From contig NZ_CP102931.1 in the NCBI RefSeq assembly GCF_024734665.1, positions 2,044,001 through 2,108,000 on the forward strand: DNA of 64,000 nt, read 5' to 3'. The translations under genes were made by a program, and so were the position numbers. Under the pieces are notes generated by a model. That model searched no databases, was not told where the DNA came from, and saw nothing but the letters and a program-made list of their open reading frames with translations. Shown piece by piece: positions 46,429 to 54,135 of the stretch. This DNA is from Variovorax paradoxus (GTDB lineage Bacteria; Pseudomonadota; Gammaproteobacteria; Burkholderiales; Burkholderiaceae_C). Each line of letters begins with the position of its first letter. Positions within the stretch are counted from its first letter, which is position 1.

Positions 46429-46953
46429 TCAGTGCAGCGTCTGGTTGCTTGGCGCCATCGGCGACACCTTGAAGAAGCCCGTGCCCGCCGAACCCCGGCC
46501 GACTTCCTCTTCGGTGGCCTCGCGCACCGAACGCACCGTGATGTCGAGCCGGATCGCGATGCCGGCCAGCGGATGGTTGCCGTCGAGCACCAGATGGTCG
46601 GGGTAGATCTCGGCCACGGTGTAGATCGCGTCTTTTGGAATGTTGCTGTTCACGCCCTTGGGCAGAGCGGAGCCGTCGAAGGTCATGCCTTCTTCCGTGC
46701 CTTCGGGGAAGAGCGAACGGGGCTCCAGAAAAAGCAGCTGGTCGTTGAAGTCGCCGAAGCCCTGTTCGGGTTCGATCTGCAACTGCACCCGGGCGCCGGG
46801 CTCATGGCCTTGCAGGGCCGCTTCGATCACGTCGAAGAGATCGTCGCCGCCGACCATGAATTCCACCGGCTCGTCGAGCACATCCAGCACGTCGCCAAGC
46901 GTGTCTTTCATGGTCCAGGTCAAGCCGACCACGCATTGTTCAGAGATTTCCAT
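46429..46953 (-). CDS. FKBP-type peptidyl-prolyl isomerase (SlyD-like)
   Basis: 174 residues. The FKBP domain is split by an inserted flap as in SlyD: VEFMVGGDDLFDVIEAALQGHEPGARVQLQIEPEQGFGDFNDQLL then HLVLDGNHPLAGIAIRLDITVRSVREATEEE. There is no His-rich metal-binding tail, unlike E. coli SlyD. Cytoplasmic folding helper. Divergent from the RoxA-like gene with only 14 bases between start codons. Confidence 0.92.
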   Translation of the reverse strand: MEISEQCVVGLTWTMKDTLGDVLDVLDEPVEFMVGGDDLFDVIEAALQGHEPGARVQLQIEPEQGFGDFNDQLLFLEPRSLFPEGTEEGMTFDGSALPKGVNSNIPKDAIYTVAEIYPDHLVLDGNHPLAGIAIRLDITVRSVREATEEEVGRGSAGTGFFKVSPMAPSNQTLH

Positions 46954-46967
46954 TGCAGAATTCTCCC

Positions 46968-48110
46968 ATGGAGATTAACCAACCGCTGCCGTTGCTCGGC
47001 GGCCTGAGCGCCGCGCAGTTCATGCGGCGGTACTGGCAGAAAAAACCTTTGCTCGTCCGCCAGGCGATACCCGCGATGGTGCCACCGATCGAGCGCAGCG
47101 CGCTGTTCGCCCTGGCCGAACGTGAGGACGTCGAATCGCGCCTGATCCGCCACGGCAAGGCCGGCTGGTCGCTCAAGCATGGGCCGCTGGCCCGGCGCGC
47201 CTTGCCGCCGCTGAAGCAACCGGCCTGGACGTTGCTGGTGCAGGGCGTCGACCTGCATCACGAGGGCGTGCACGAACTGCTGCGGCAGTTTCGCTTCCTG
47301 CCCGATGCCCGCCTCGACGACCTGATGATCAGCTACGCGAGCGACACCGGAGGCGTGGGCGCGCATTTCGACAGCTACGACGTTTTCTTGCTGCAGGCGC
47401 AGGGACGCCGCCGCTGGTCCATCGGCAAGCAGAGCGACCTGCGCCTGCAGCCGGGCGTGCCGCTCAAGATTCTCGAGAACTTCGAGCCTGAGCAGACCTT
47501 CGTGCTCGAGCCCGGCGACATGCTCTACCTGCCGCCGCGCTATGCCCACGACGGCGTGGCCGTGGGCGACGACTGCATGACCTGCTCCATAGGCCTGCGC
47601 TCGTCGGCCCTGGGTGAGCTCGGCTCCGACCTGCTGGCGCGCGTGGCGCAGGCCTATGCAGAAGACCTGGAAGATGCCGGGCCGGCCGAGCTGGCGCGCT
47701 ACCGCGATCCGGCGCAGCCCGCGGTCGATGCGCCGGCCGCAATGCCTGCCGCGCTCCAGGGCTTCGCGCGCAAGGCCATCGAGGCCGCACTGCGCGACCC
47801 TGATGCCATCGACCGCGCGCTGGGCGAGTCGCTCACCGAGCCCAAGGCCAACGTCTGGTTCGGCGAAGGCGGCGAGGCGCCTGATGCAATGCAGCGCGTG
47901 TCTTTGGATCGCCGCACGCGCATGCTCTACGACACGCGGCACATCTACATCAACGGCGAGAGCTTTCGCGCGGGCGGTGCCGATGCGACGCTGATGCGCC
48001 GTCTGGCCGACCAGCGCGCGCTCGGCGCACGCGAACTGGCGCGAGCGAGCGAAGGCGCACTCGCACTGCTGGGCGAGTGGTGCGAAGCAGGGTGGCTTCA
48101 TGCCGAATGA
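46968..48110 (+). CDS. Ribosomal-protein arginine hydroxylase-like JmjC/cupin oxygenase (RoxA/YcfD)
   Basis: Fe(II)/2-oxoglutarate oxygenase of 380 residues; RoxA/YcfD hydroxylates an arginine of ribosomal protein L16. The iron ligands are HFDSYD (His132, Asp134 approx.) and the later His in LPPRYAHDGVAVG (about 193). C-terminal winged-helix-like dimerisation part from about 250. N terminus PLLGGLSAAQFMRRYWQKKPLLVR is family-typical. The 3' end overlaps the next gene by 11 bases. Confidence 0.9.
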   Translation: MEINQPLPLLGGLSAAQFMRRYWQKKPLLVRQAIPAMVPPIERSALFALAEREDVESRLIRHGKAGWSLKHGPLARRALPPLKQPAWTLLVQGVDLHHEGVHELLRQFRFLPDARLDDLMISYASDTGGVGAHFDSYDVFLLQAQGRRRWSIGKQSDLRLQPGVPLKILENFEPEQTFVLEPGDMLYLPPRYAHDGVAVGDDCMTCSIGLRSSALGELGSDLLARVAQAYAEDLEDAGPAELARYRDPAQPAVDAPAAMPAALQGFARKAIEAALRDPDAIDRALGESLTEPKANVWFGEGGEAPDAMQRVSLDRRTRMLYDTRHIYINGESFRAGGADATLMRRLADQRALGARELARASEGALALLGEWCEAGWLHAE

Positions 48111-48606
48111 CGACGCGCCCAGCCCATCGTTGCCCGAAGGGCGCTTCGATGGCCGCGAGGCCTTCGATGCGCTCCTGCGCGGCGCGCTGTCGGCCGCGGC
48201 GCAGCAGGGCTGGAAAGAGATCGTCTTCAGCGACCCCGACTTCGCCGACTGGCCCCTGGGTGAGCGCGCGACCATCGAGGCGCTGCAGGCCTGGTCGGCC
48301 AGCGGCCACCGCCTGATGTTGCTCGCGCAGCGCTTCGATGTTCTCGAGCGCGGCCATGCGCGCTTCGTGCCGTGGCGCCGCATGTGGGACCACATCATCG
48401 AATGCCGCGCCACCGGCAAGGCCGCGGGCTCCGAAGTGCCGAGCGCCATCTGGACGCCCACGTGGTTCGTGCACCGCATCGACCCCGAGCGCAGCAGGGG
48501 CGTGAGCGGTGACGACGCGCGTGCGCGCCGTGCGTTGCGCGAGGCCATCGACGAGTGCTGGCGCCTCGGGCGACCCGCGTTTCCGGCATCGACACTCGGC
48601 TTGTAA
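48100..48606 (+). CDS. Conserved protein of unknown function
   Basis: 168 residues, soluble, no signal peptide. Trp-rich (GWKEIVFSDPDFADWPLGERA, FVPWRRMWDHIIECRA, IWTPTWFVHRIDPERSRG). The DPDFxxWPLG and DHIIECR patterns look like a single alpha/beta domain. No function recognised. Starts inside the 3' end of the RoxA-like gene, so it is probably co-translated with it. Confidence 0.75.
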   Translation: MPNDDAPSPSLPEGRFDGREAFDALLRGALSAAAQQGWKEIVFSDPDFADWPLGERATIEALQAWSASGHRLMLLAQRFDVLERGHARFVPWRRMWDHIIECRATGKAAGSEVPSAIWTPTWFVHRIDPERSRGVSGDDARARRALREAIDECWRLGRPAFPASTLGL

Positions 48607-48699
48607 GCCAATGCCGCGAATGCGGCCGCGAGACATATTCGGGCGGGTATGCAGGTCTAGAATTTTTTCGTCCAGACCTTCATTGCCAAAGGAGATTCC

Positions 48700-48954
48700 A
48701 TGAAGAAGTCATCGTCCGTCCTGATTGCCTCGCTGATTGCCGCTGCCGCGCTCGTCGCCTGCGGAAAGAAGGAGGACGCAGCGCCGGCTGTCGTGACGCC
48801 GCCTCCTGCGCCCGTGACCGAACCCGCGCCCGCTCCGGCCCCTGCGCCTGCCACCGATCCCGCTGCAGCGCCTGCACCTGGTGCTTCATCTGCACTCGAT
48901 GCCGCGAACGCAGCCACCGAGGCCGCGAAGAAGAATGAAGCGCCGAAGCAATAA
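48700..48954 (+). CDS. Small Pro/Ala-rich lipoprotein
   Basis: 84 residues. Signal peptide with lipobox ALVAC (Cys at 21). The mature part is a low-complexity Pro-Ala tract (TEPAPAPAPAPATDPAAAPAPG), then a short helix (SSALDAANAATEAAKK). AAAGGAG 7 bases before the ATG; a TAGAAT (48658-48663) upstream may be its -10 box. No function assigned; it could be a periplasm-spanning tether. A terminator follows. Confidence 0.8.
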   Translation: MKKSSSVLIASLIAAAALVACGKKEDAAPAVVTPPPAPVTEPAPAPAPAPATDPAAAPAPGASSALDAANAATEAAKKNEAPKQ

Positions 48955-48972
48955 GCAAGGTATCCGCCATGC

Positions 48973-49001
48973 AAAAAGCCGCCATGAGGCGGCTTTTTTT
49001 C
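48973..49001. terminator. Bidirectional intrinsic terminator
   Basis: AAAAAGCCGCC, loop ATGA, GGCGGCTTTTTTT. It ends both the small lipoprotein gene (plus) and the metallo-hydrolase gene (minus, stop at 49028). Confidence 0.9.
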
Positions 49002-49027
49002 TTAGGAGAGAGTGAGGACGCTGCGGC

Positions 49028-49804
49028 TCACACGTCGAGCCAAGGCGAGCCCTCTGATGCGGTGGCGGTAAGCATCTCGGCTTCGTCACCGCCGAGCGCT
49101 TCGGCCATCAGCCGGCGCACGATCTCGGGCCGGTTGTTCTGCTCGCTCAGATGTGCCGCGACCACATGGCGCAGGCCGTCGTGCAGCACCGCGCGCGCGA
49201 TCTCGGCCGCTGCCGTGTTCGACAAGTGCCCGTAGTTGCCGCCGACGCGGTGCTTGAGAAAAGGCGGATAAGCCGAGTTGGCCAGCAGGTCGCTGTCGTG
49301 GTTGAACTCCAGCAGCAGCGCATGCACGCCGCTCAGGCGGGCCAGCACATGGGCCGTGGCATGGCCCAGATCGGTCAGCACGCCCAGCGTGCGATCGCCG
49401 TCGCCGCAGCGCAGCTGCAGCGGTTCGCGTGCATCGTGGGGAACAGTAAAAGGCTGCACGCAGATGTCGCCAACCGCAAACTCCGCGTCGTCGCGTGCGA
49501 GGTTTAGCAGGCCCTCGAAATCGCGGCCGCCGGTGGCGAGCCACGTGCCTTCGCTCATCCAGACGGGAATGCGGTTGCGCCGCGACAGCGAATGGGCGCA
49601 GCCGATGTGGTCGCCGTGCTCATGGGTCACGAAAACCGCATCGATGTCGCCGGCGGCAAGGCCCGCCTGGGCCAACCGCAGATCGAGCTGCTTGAGGCCG
49701 AAGCCGCAGTCGATCAGGAGGCGGGAGGTGCGGCCGCCGCTGGTCGCTTCGACCAGCGCGGCGTTGCCCGTGCTGCCGCTGCCGAGACTTCGGAAGCGGA
49801 GCAT
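49028..49804 (-). CDS. MBL-fold metallo-hydrolase (YycJ/WalJ-like)
   Basis: 258 residues. Begins LRFRSLGSGSTGNAALVEA, the YycJ signature, and has the zinc motif VTHEHGDHIGC (near 60), GVLTDLGHATAHV and the late His in VVAAHLSEQNN. YycJ-like proteins are 5'-to-3' exonuclease-like or cell-wall-control associated; the exact role is open. It follows bamC by 5 bases and is likely in a dapA-bamC operon. Confidence 0.9.
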   Translation of the reverse strand: MLRFRSLGSGSTGNAALVEATSGGRTSRLLIDCGFGLKQLDLRLAQAGLAAGDIDAVFVTHEHGDHIGCAHSLSRRNRIPVWMSEGTWLATGGRDFEGLLNLARDDAEFAVGDICVQPFTVPHDAREPLQLRCGDGDRTLGVLTDLGHATAHVLARLSGVHALLLEFNHDSDLLANSAYPPFLKHRVGGNYGHLSNTAAAEIARAVLHDGLRHVVAAHLSEQNNRPEIVRRLMAEALGGDEAEMLTATASEGSPWLDV

Positions 49805-49809
49805 GCGGG

Positions 49810-50889
49810 TTACTTCAGGTCGTCGGCGATGACCTTGACGATGCGCTCGGCATTCGCCGAGGTTTCGGGCGCACCGGTTTCGTTGAGCACCGACACCGTG
49901 GTGGCTTCGCCCTGGCCCTTGACCGAGATGCGGAACTTGAGCGGCGCTTCGCTCTTGCTCGAGCCGCTGAACAGCTTGCCGAAGAAGCCGGGCTCCTTCT
50001 TGTCGGGATCGGGTGTCACGTAGCGCACGTAGTACAGGCCGGCGCTGCGATCGCGGTCTTCCACGGTGAAGCCGGTGCGGTCGAGCGCGAGGCCGACGCG
50101 GCGCCATGCGCGGTCGAAGCCTTCGCTGATCTGCACGACCGGCTGGTTGCCGACCTTGGCGATGGTGGCGGTCTTGGTCGGCGCGGTGGTGGCGGCCAGG
50201 ATCTTCGACTGCTCTTGCGAGACGCCGAGCTTGACCATCAGGCGGCGCAGGAATTCGGTTTCGAGTTCAGGATCGCTGGGGCGGGGCTGCCACACGGTCT
50301 GGTCCTGGCGCGAGTTGTTGTAGACCTCTTGCATGCCGCGGTGGCTGATGAAGATCTCGGTGCCGGTCGGCGTGCGCTCCAGGCGGGTGCGGAAGCGGTC
50401 GAGTTCGCCGGTCGAGTAGACCGAATCGACCAGCTTGCCCAGCGTGCCACGGATGATGTCCTGCGGCAGCTTGGCGCGGTTTTCGGCCCAGTCGGTTTCC
50501 ATGATGCCCAGGTTGCGCTGGTCGGTGGTCAGCAGGAAGCCGCTTTCCTGCCAGAAGTCTTTCACCGGGTCCCAGAGCTGGTCGGGCGTGCGGTTGACGA
50601 TGATCCAGCGCTGCGTACCCGAGCGCTCCATGCGCACGTCGCCGATGTTGCTCACGGCGGTGGGGATGCCGGGGGCGTTGGCGATGCCGGCCTGGTAGGC
50701 ATTGGCAGTCACGGCGCCGCCGGGAATGGCATAGCGGTTGTCGCGCGAGAGTTGGGAGAGATCGGGTGGGACTTCGAGCGTCGGGGCCTTGCCTGCGCTC
50801 TTGTAGTCGATCTTGTCGCTCTCGAGGACGGAGCAGGCGGCGAGGCTGGCAACGAGGGCCAGCAGTGCAAGTCGCGAAAGGTTCTTCAA
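49810..50889 (-). CDS. bamC: Outer membrane assembly lipoprotein BamC
   Basis: Lipoprotein of the BAM complex that inserts beta-barrel proteins. 359 residues: lipobox SLAAC (Cys 19), an unstructured N-terminal arm (YKSAGKAPTLEVPPDLSQL, which binds BamD in E. coli), then two helix-grip domains (IIVNRTPDQLWDPVKDFWQESGF and PVVQISEGFDRAWRRVGLALDRTGF). Located 140 bases downstream of dapA, the same order as dapA-bamC (nlpB) in E. coli. Confidence 0.94.
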   Translation of the reverse strand: MKNLSRLALLALVASLAACSVLESDKIDYKSAGKAPTLEVPPDLSQLSRDNRYAIPGGAVTANAYQAGIANAPGIPTAVSNIGDVRMERSGTQRWIIVNRTPDQLWDPVKDFWQESGFLLTTDQRNLGIMETDWAENRAKLPQDIIRGTLGKLVDSVYSTGELDRFRTRLERTPTGTEIFISHRGMQEVYNNSRQDQTVWQPRPSDPELETEFLRRLMVKLGVSQEQSKILAATTAPTKTATIAKVGNQPVVQISEGFDRAWRRVGLALDRTGFTVEDRDRSAGLYYVRYVTPDPDKKEPGFFGKLFSGSSKSEAPLKFRISVKGQGEATTVSVLNETGAPETSANAERIVKVIADDLK

Positions 50890-51029
50890 CGTCGTCTTCC
50901 TTGTTGGAATGGTTCGGTCTATCTATGGGCCGCAGTGCCCGCCATCTCAGAGCACGGTTCGGGCAAAAGGTTGCTTAACCTTGCTGCGACCAGGGAAAAG
51001 GCAGGTCCGGAATGTACGGGGAGGGGTGC

Positions 51030-51920
51030 TCAGCCCTTCAGCAGGCCGGTGGCGCGCAGGGCGCCTTCGACTGCGGGGCGGCTCGCTTCGCCGAGTTCGG
51101 TGAGCGGCAAGCGCAACGCGCCACCGCAAAGGCCGAGCCGGGCCATGGCCCACTTCAGCGGAATCGGGTTGGGCTCGACGAACAGGTTGCGGTGCAGCGG
51201 CATGAGCTCGAACTGGATCTGCATGGCGCGCTTGACGTCGCCTGCCAGCGCCGCCACGCACAGCTCGTGCATCTTGCGCGGCGCGATGTTGGCCGTGACG
51301 CTGATGTTGCCCTGGCCGCCGCAGAGCATGAGCGCGACCGCGGTCGGGTCGTCGCCGGAGTAGACGGCAAAGTTCTTCGGCACATCGCGAATGAGCCACT
51401 GGGCCCGCTCGATGTTGCCGGTGGCTTCCTTGATGCCGATGATGCCGGGCACCTGCGCCAGGCGCAGCACGGTGTCGTGCGCCATATCGGCGACGGTGCG
51501 GCCGGGCACGTTGTAAAGCACGATGGGCAGGTCGCCCACGGCCTCGGCAATGGCCTTGAAGTGCTGGTACTGGCCCTCTTGCGTGGGCTTGTTGTAGTAC
51601 GGAACGACCTGGAGCTGCGAATCGGCGCCAACGCCCTTGGCGAACTTGGCGAGCTCGATGGCTTCCTTGGTCGAATTCGCGCCGCAGCCGGCCATCACGG
51701 GCACGCGGCCCTTGGCCTGCTCGACCGAGACACGGATGATTTCGCAGTGCTCTTCGACATCGACCGTCGGCGATTCGCCGGTGGTGCCGACCACGCCTAG
51801 GCAGTCGGTGCCTTCTTCGATGTGCCAGTCGATGAGCCGCCGCAGGGCGGGGTAGTCGACACTGCCGTCGTCGTGCATCGGCGTGACGAGCGCGACGATG
51901 CTGCCTGTCAGTTGCTCCAA
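51030..51920 (-). CDS. dapA: 4-hydroxy-tetrahydrodipicolinate synthase
   Basis: First committed step of lysine/diaminopimelate synthesis. 296 residues. All canonical residues are present: GTTGESPT, the Tyr and Arg in [13 protein letters not shown], and the Schiff-base Lys in [10 protein letters not shown]. Start is TTG at 51920; family N termini begin near [12 protein letters not shown] minus-strand TAGAAT (51960-51955) is a candidate -10 box. Followed by bamC. This is the housekeeping copy; compare 8122-9018. Confidence 0.95.
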   Translation of the reverse strand: MEQLTGSIVALVTPMHDDGSVDYPALRRLIDWHIEEGTDCLGVVGTTGESPTVDVEEHCEIIRVSVEQAKGRVPVMAGCGANSTKEAIELAKFAKGVGADSQLQVVPYYNKPTQEGQYQHFKAIAEAVGDLPIVLYNVPGRTVADMAHDTVLRLAQVPGIIGIKEATGNIERAQWLIRDVPKNFAVYSGDDPTAVALMLCGGQGNISVTANIAPRKMHELCVAALAGDVKRAMQIQFELMPLHRNLFVEPNPIPLKWAMARLGLCGGALRLPLTELGEASRPAVEGALRATGLLKG

Positions 51921-51954
51921 GGGGGAATCTCTTTGTCGGTGGACGAAAGCGCCG

Positions 51955-51960
51955 ATTCTA
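51955..51960 (-). promoter_or_regulatory. Candidate -10 box of dapA-bamC
   Basis: TAGAAT on the minus strand, 34 bases before the TTG start of dapA; possible -35 TGTCTT at 18-base spacing. Modest support. Confidence 0.35.
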
Positions 51961-51999
51961 CTTACTCCGGCGCCCCGCAAGACAGCCGCCCCGACCCCC

Positions 52000-52569
52000 T
52001 CAGTTTCCCTTAAGGAGGTGGCGGGGCGGCTGGCCGGCGTCGGGTGCGGCCGGGCGAATGGCCGCGATTCGCTGCACGAAGCGCGCCGGTTCCGGGATGA
52101 AGCCGTCCTCGTAGGCCACCACCCGCAGGCCGGCGCAGGCCGCCAGCAGTTCGCCGGGCTGCAGCAGGAAGTCGGGGCGCGAGGGCTTGCCGACGGTCTC
52201 ATTGCCCACGGCAAAGGTTTCGTAAAGCAGCACGCCGCCCGGCGCCACCGTGCCCACGATGTCGGCCATGCGCGGACGCCAGAGGTAGTTGGTGACGACA
52301 ACAGCGCCGAAGGCCTGGCCGGCAAAGGGCCAGAGGCCGGATTCGATGTCCGCCTCGACGGTGCGGCCGAAGGCGCCGGCTGCCTCGACGGCTTCGGGCG
52401 AGCGGTCGACACCGGTGACCGGGTGCCCGCGGCCCGCGAACCACTGCATGTGCCGCCCGGCGCCGCAGGCCACGTCGAGCACCGGGGCTCCTGACGCGAG
52501 GAGATGCGACCAGCGGACGATCCATTCGGAAGGCGCGGACAGGCCGTGAATGGGTGCTACGTCTTTCAT
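52000..52569 (-). CDS. Class I SAM-dependent methyltransferase
   Basis: 189 residues. The SAM-binding motif [21 protein letters not shown], the acidic motif [12 protein letters not shown], and VTNYLWRP at the position of motif IV are seen, as in the TehB/UbiE-like small methyltransferases. Substrate unknown. Upstream of dapA on the same strand (79 bases). Confidence 0.88.
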   Translation of the reverse strand: MKDVAPIHGLSAPSEWIVRWSHLLASGAPVLDVACGAGRHMQWFAGRGHPVTGVDRSPEAVEAAGAFGRTVEADIESGLWPFAGQAFGAVVVTNYLWRPRMADIVGTVAPGGVLLYETFAVGNETVGKPSRPDFLLQPGELLAACAGLRVVAYEDGFIPEPARFVQRIAAIRPAAPDAGQPPRHLLKGN

Positions 52570-52582
52570 GACCGGCCCGGCC

Positions 52583-52723
52583 TCAGAAGCAGGACCAGAT
52601 CTGATCGACCAGCGTCACCAGAAAGTCCGGGTGCACGTAAAGCGCGAATACGCCGCCCAGCACAGCCAGCGCGGCGGCCAGCCAGCCCGCGTGGACGATG
52701 TGGTGGCGCATTTGCGGAGTCAT
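52583..52723 (-). CDS. Small membrane protein, 46 residues
   Basis: Starts MTPQMRHHIVHAGW, has one hydrophobic helix (LAAALAVLGGVFALYV) and ends PDFLVTLVDQIWSCF. The ending resembles a short conserved protein I recall from other Comamonadaceae with a similar VDQxWxCF tail. It lies 13 bases upstream of the methyltransferase gene on the same strand and 16 bases downstream of the MFS gene. An internal Met (MRHHIVH) could be the real start. Confidence 0.6.
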   Translation of the reverse strand: MTPQMRHHIVHAGWLAAALAVLGGVFALYVHPDFLVTLVDQIWSCF

Positions 52724-52739
52724 GGCCCTGATTTATAGA

Positions 52740-53969
52740 TCAACCCGCAGCGCCGGCCGGCTGGGGCGACGAGCGCGCAATGGCGCTTTCCTTCACCGGC
52801 AGGTTTATGAGCGCCGCGAACACGCCCAGCGCAATCGCGATGTACCAGACGATGTCATAGCTGCCGGTGGTGTCGTACAGGTAGCCGCCCAGCCACACGC
52901 CCAGGAACGAGCCGACCTGGTGGCTCAGGAACACGAAGCCGCTGAGCATCGACAGATGTGCCACGCCGAAGATGCCCGCCACGATCGCATTGGTCGCGGG
53001 TACGGTGGACAGCCACAGGAAGCCCATCGCCGCCGAGAACACATACACGCTGAGCGGGGAGATCGGCGCCATCAGGAACAGCGCGATCGACACCGCCCGT
53101 GCGAAGTAGATCGCCGCGAGGATCTTGCGCTTGGCCAGCTTCTGCCCCAGCAGTCCCACCGTGTAAGTGCCGAACACGTTGAACAGCCCGATCAGCGCCA
53201 GCGCGTAGCCAGCCACTTCGGCCGGCAGCGCGCGGTCGCGCAGGTAGGTCGGCATGTGGATGCCGATGAACGCCAGCTGGAAGCCGCAGACGAAGTAGCC
53301 CGCCATCAGCAGCCCGAAGCTCGGGTAGCGGAAGGCTTCGACCACAGCCTGCAGCACCGACTGTTCGCGGTGCCCGGCCAGCGCTGCCGTCCTCGGTTCG
53401 CGCAGGCCGAAGGCCAGCGGGATGATCACCAGCACCAGCACAGCCACGATCGCCAGCGCCGTCTGCCAGCCCAGGTGGCCGATCAGCCGCCCCTCGATGG
53501 GCGCCATCAGGAATTGGCCGAACGAGCCGGCTGCTGCTGCCACGCCCATGGCCCAAGAGCGCCGCTCGGCCGGAATCTGCCGCCCGATCACGCCGTAGAT
53601 CACCGCATAGGTCGAGCCAGCCTGCGCCGCGCCAATCAGCACGCCCGCACTCAGCGTGAAGAGCAGCGGCGTCGGCGAATGCGCCATGCCGAACAGCCCC
53701 AGCGCATAGAACACCGAGCCGCCGATCAGCACCCGGAACGCGCCGAACCTGTCGGCCAGCATGCCCGCGAACACGCCGAAGATGCCCCATGAGAGGTTCT
53801 GGATGGCCAGTGCGAACGAGAAGGTCTGCCGGCTCCAGTCCTGCGCCTGCGTGATCGGCTGCAGCCAGAGCCCGAAGCCATGGCGGATGCCCATCGAGAG
53901 CGTGACGATCATCGCCCCGCAGAAAAGTACTTGCTTGACCGAGAGGGCGGGAGCGGCGGGGGATTGCAT
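52740..53969 (-). CDS. MFS transporter
   Basis: 409 residues, twelve hydrophobic segments. GIRHGFGLWLQPITQAQDWSRQTFSFALAIQNLSWGIFG and LADRFGAFRVLIGGSVFYALGL (motif A region) match the major facilitator superfamily, in the oxalate:formate/monocarboxylate-like branch. Substrate unknown. Divergent from parE. It may be the first gene of the run to the small membrane protein, methyltransferase and dapA. Confidence 0.9.
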   Translation of the reverse strand: MQSPAAPALSVKQVLFCGAMIVTLSMGIRHGFGLWLQPITQAQDWSRQTFSFALAIQNLSWGIFGVFAGMLADRFGAFRVLIGGSVFYALGLFGMAHSPTPLLFTLSAGVLIGAAQAGSTYAVIYGVIGRQIPAERRSWAMGVAAAAGSFGQFLMAPIEGRLIGHLGWQTALAIVAVLVLVIIPLAFGLREPRTAALAGHREQSVLQAVVEAFRYPSFGLLMAGYFVCGFQLAFIGIHMPTYLRDRALPAEVAGYALALIGLFNVFGTYTVGLLGQKLAKRKILAAIYFARAVSIALFLMAPISPLSVYVFSAAMGFLWLSTVPATNAIVAGIFGVAHLSMLSGFVFLSHQVGSFLGVWLGGYLYDTTGSYDIVWYIAIALGVFAALINLPVKESAIARSSPQPAGAAG

Positions 53970-54121
53970 GACTTCGAATGTAACGATTCACCTGCTCCGG
54001 CAGGCGGCACGGCGGCCAAAGCCATTGATGATTTATCGGGGCGGTTTCAATGCGCGTCGGGCATCAAAGCAGTTCCTGAGCGCCTCCTGTATGGGTATCC
54101 AGTTGTTTGGCGGCGACTGAC

Positions 54122-54127
54122 TACAAT
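54122..54127 (+). promoter_or_regulatory. Candidate -10 box of parE
   Basis: TACAAT ends 8 bases before the parE ATG (54136); no strong -35 box and no ribosome-binding site in between. Suggests a near-leaderless mRNA. The remaining bases 53970-54121 show no gene. Confidence 0.4.
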
Positions 54128-54135
54128 CCGCCCCC

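Noticed and set aside
52698..53792. Plus-strand open frame opposite the MFS gene
   Set aside because: Arg/His/Gln-rich shadow of a clear twelve-helix transporter gene.
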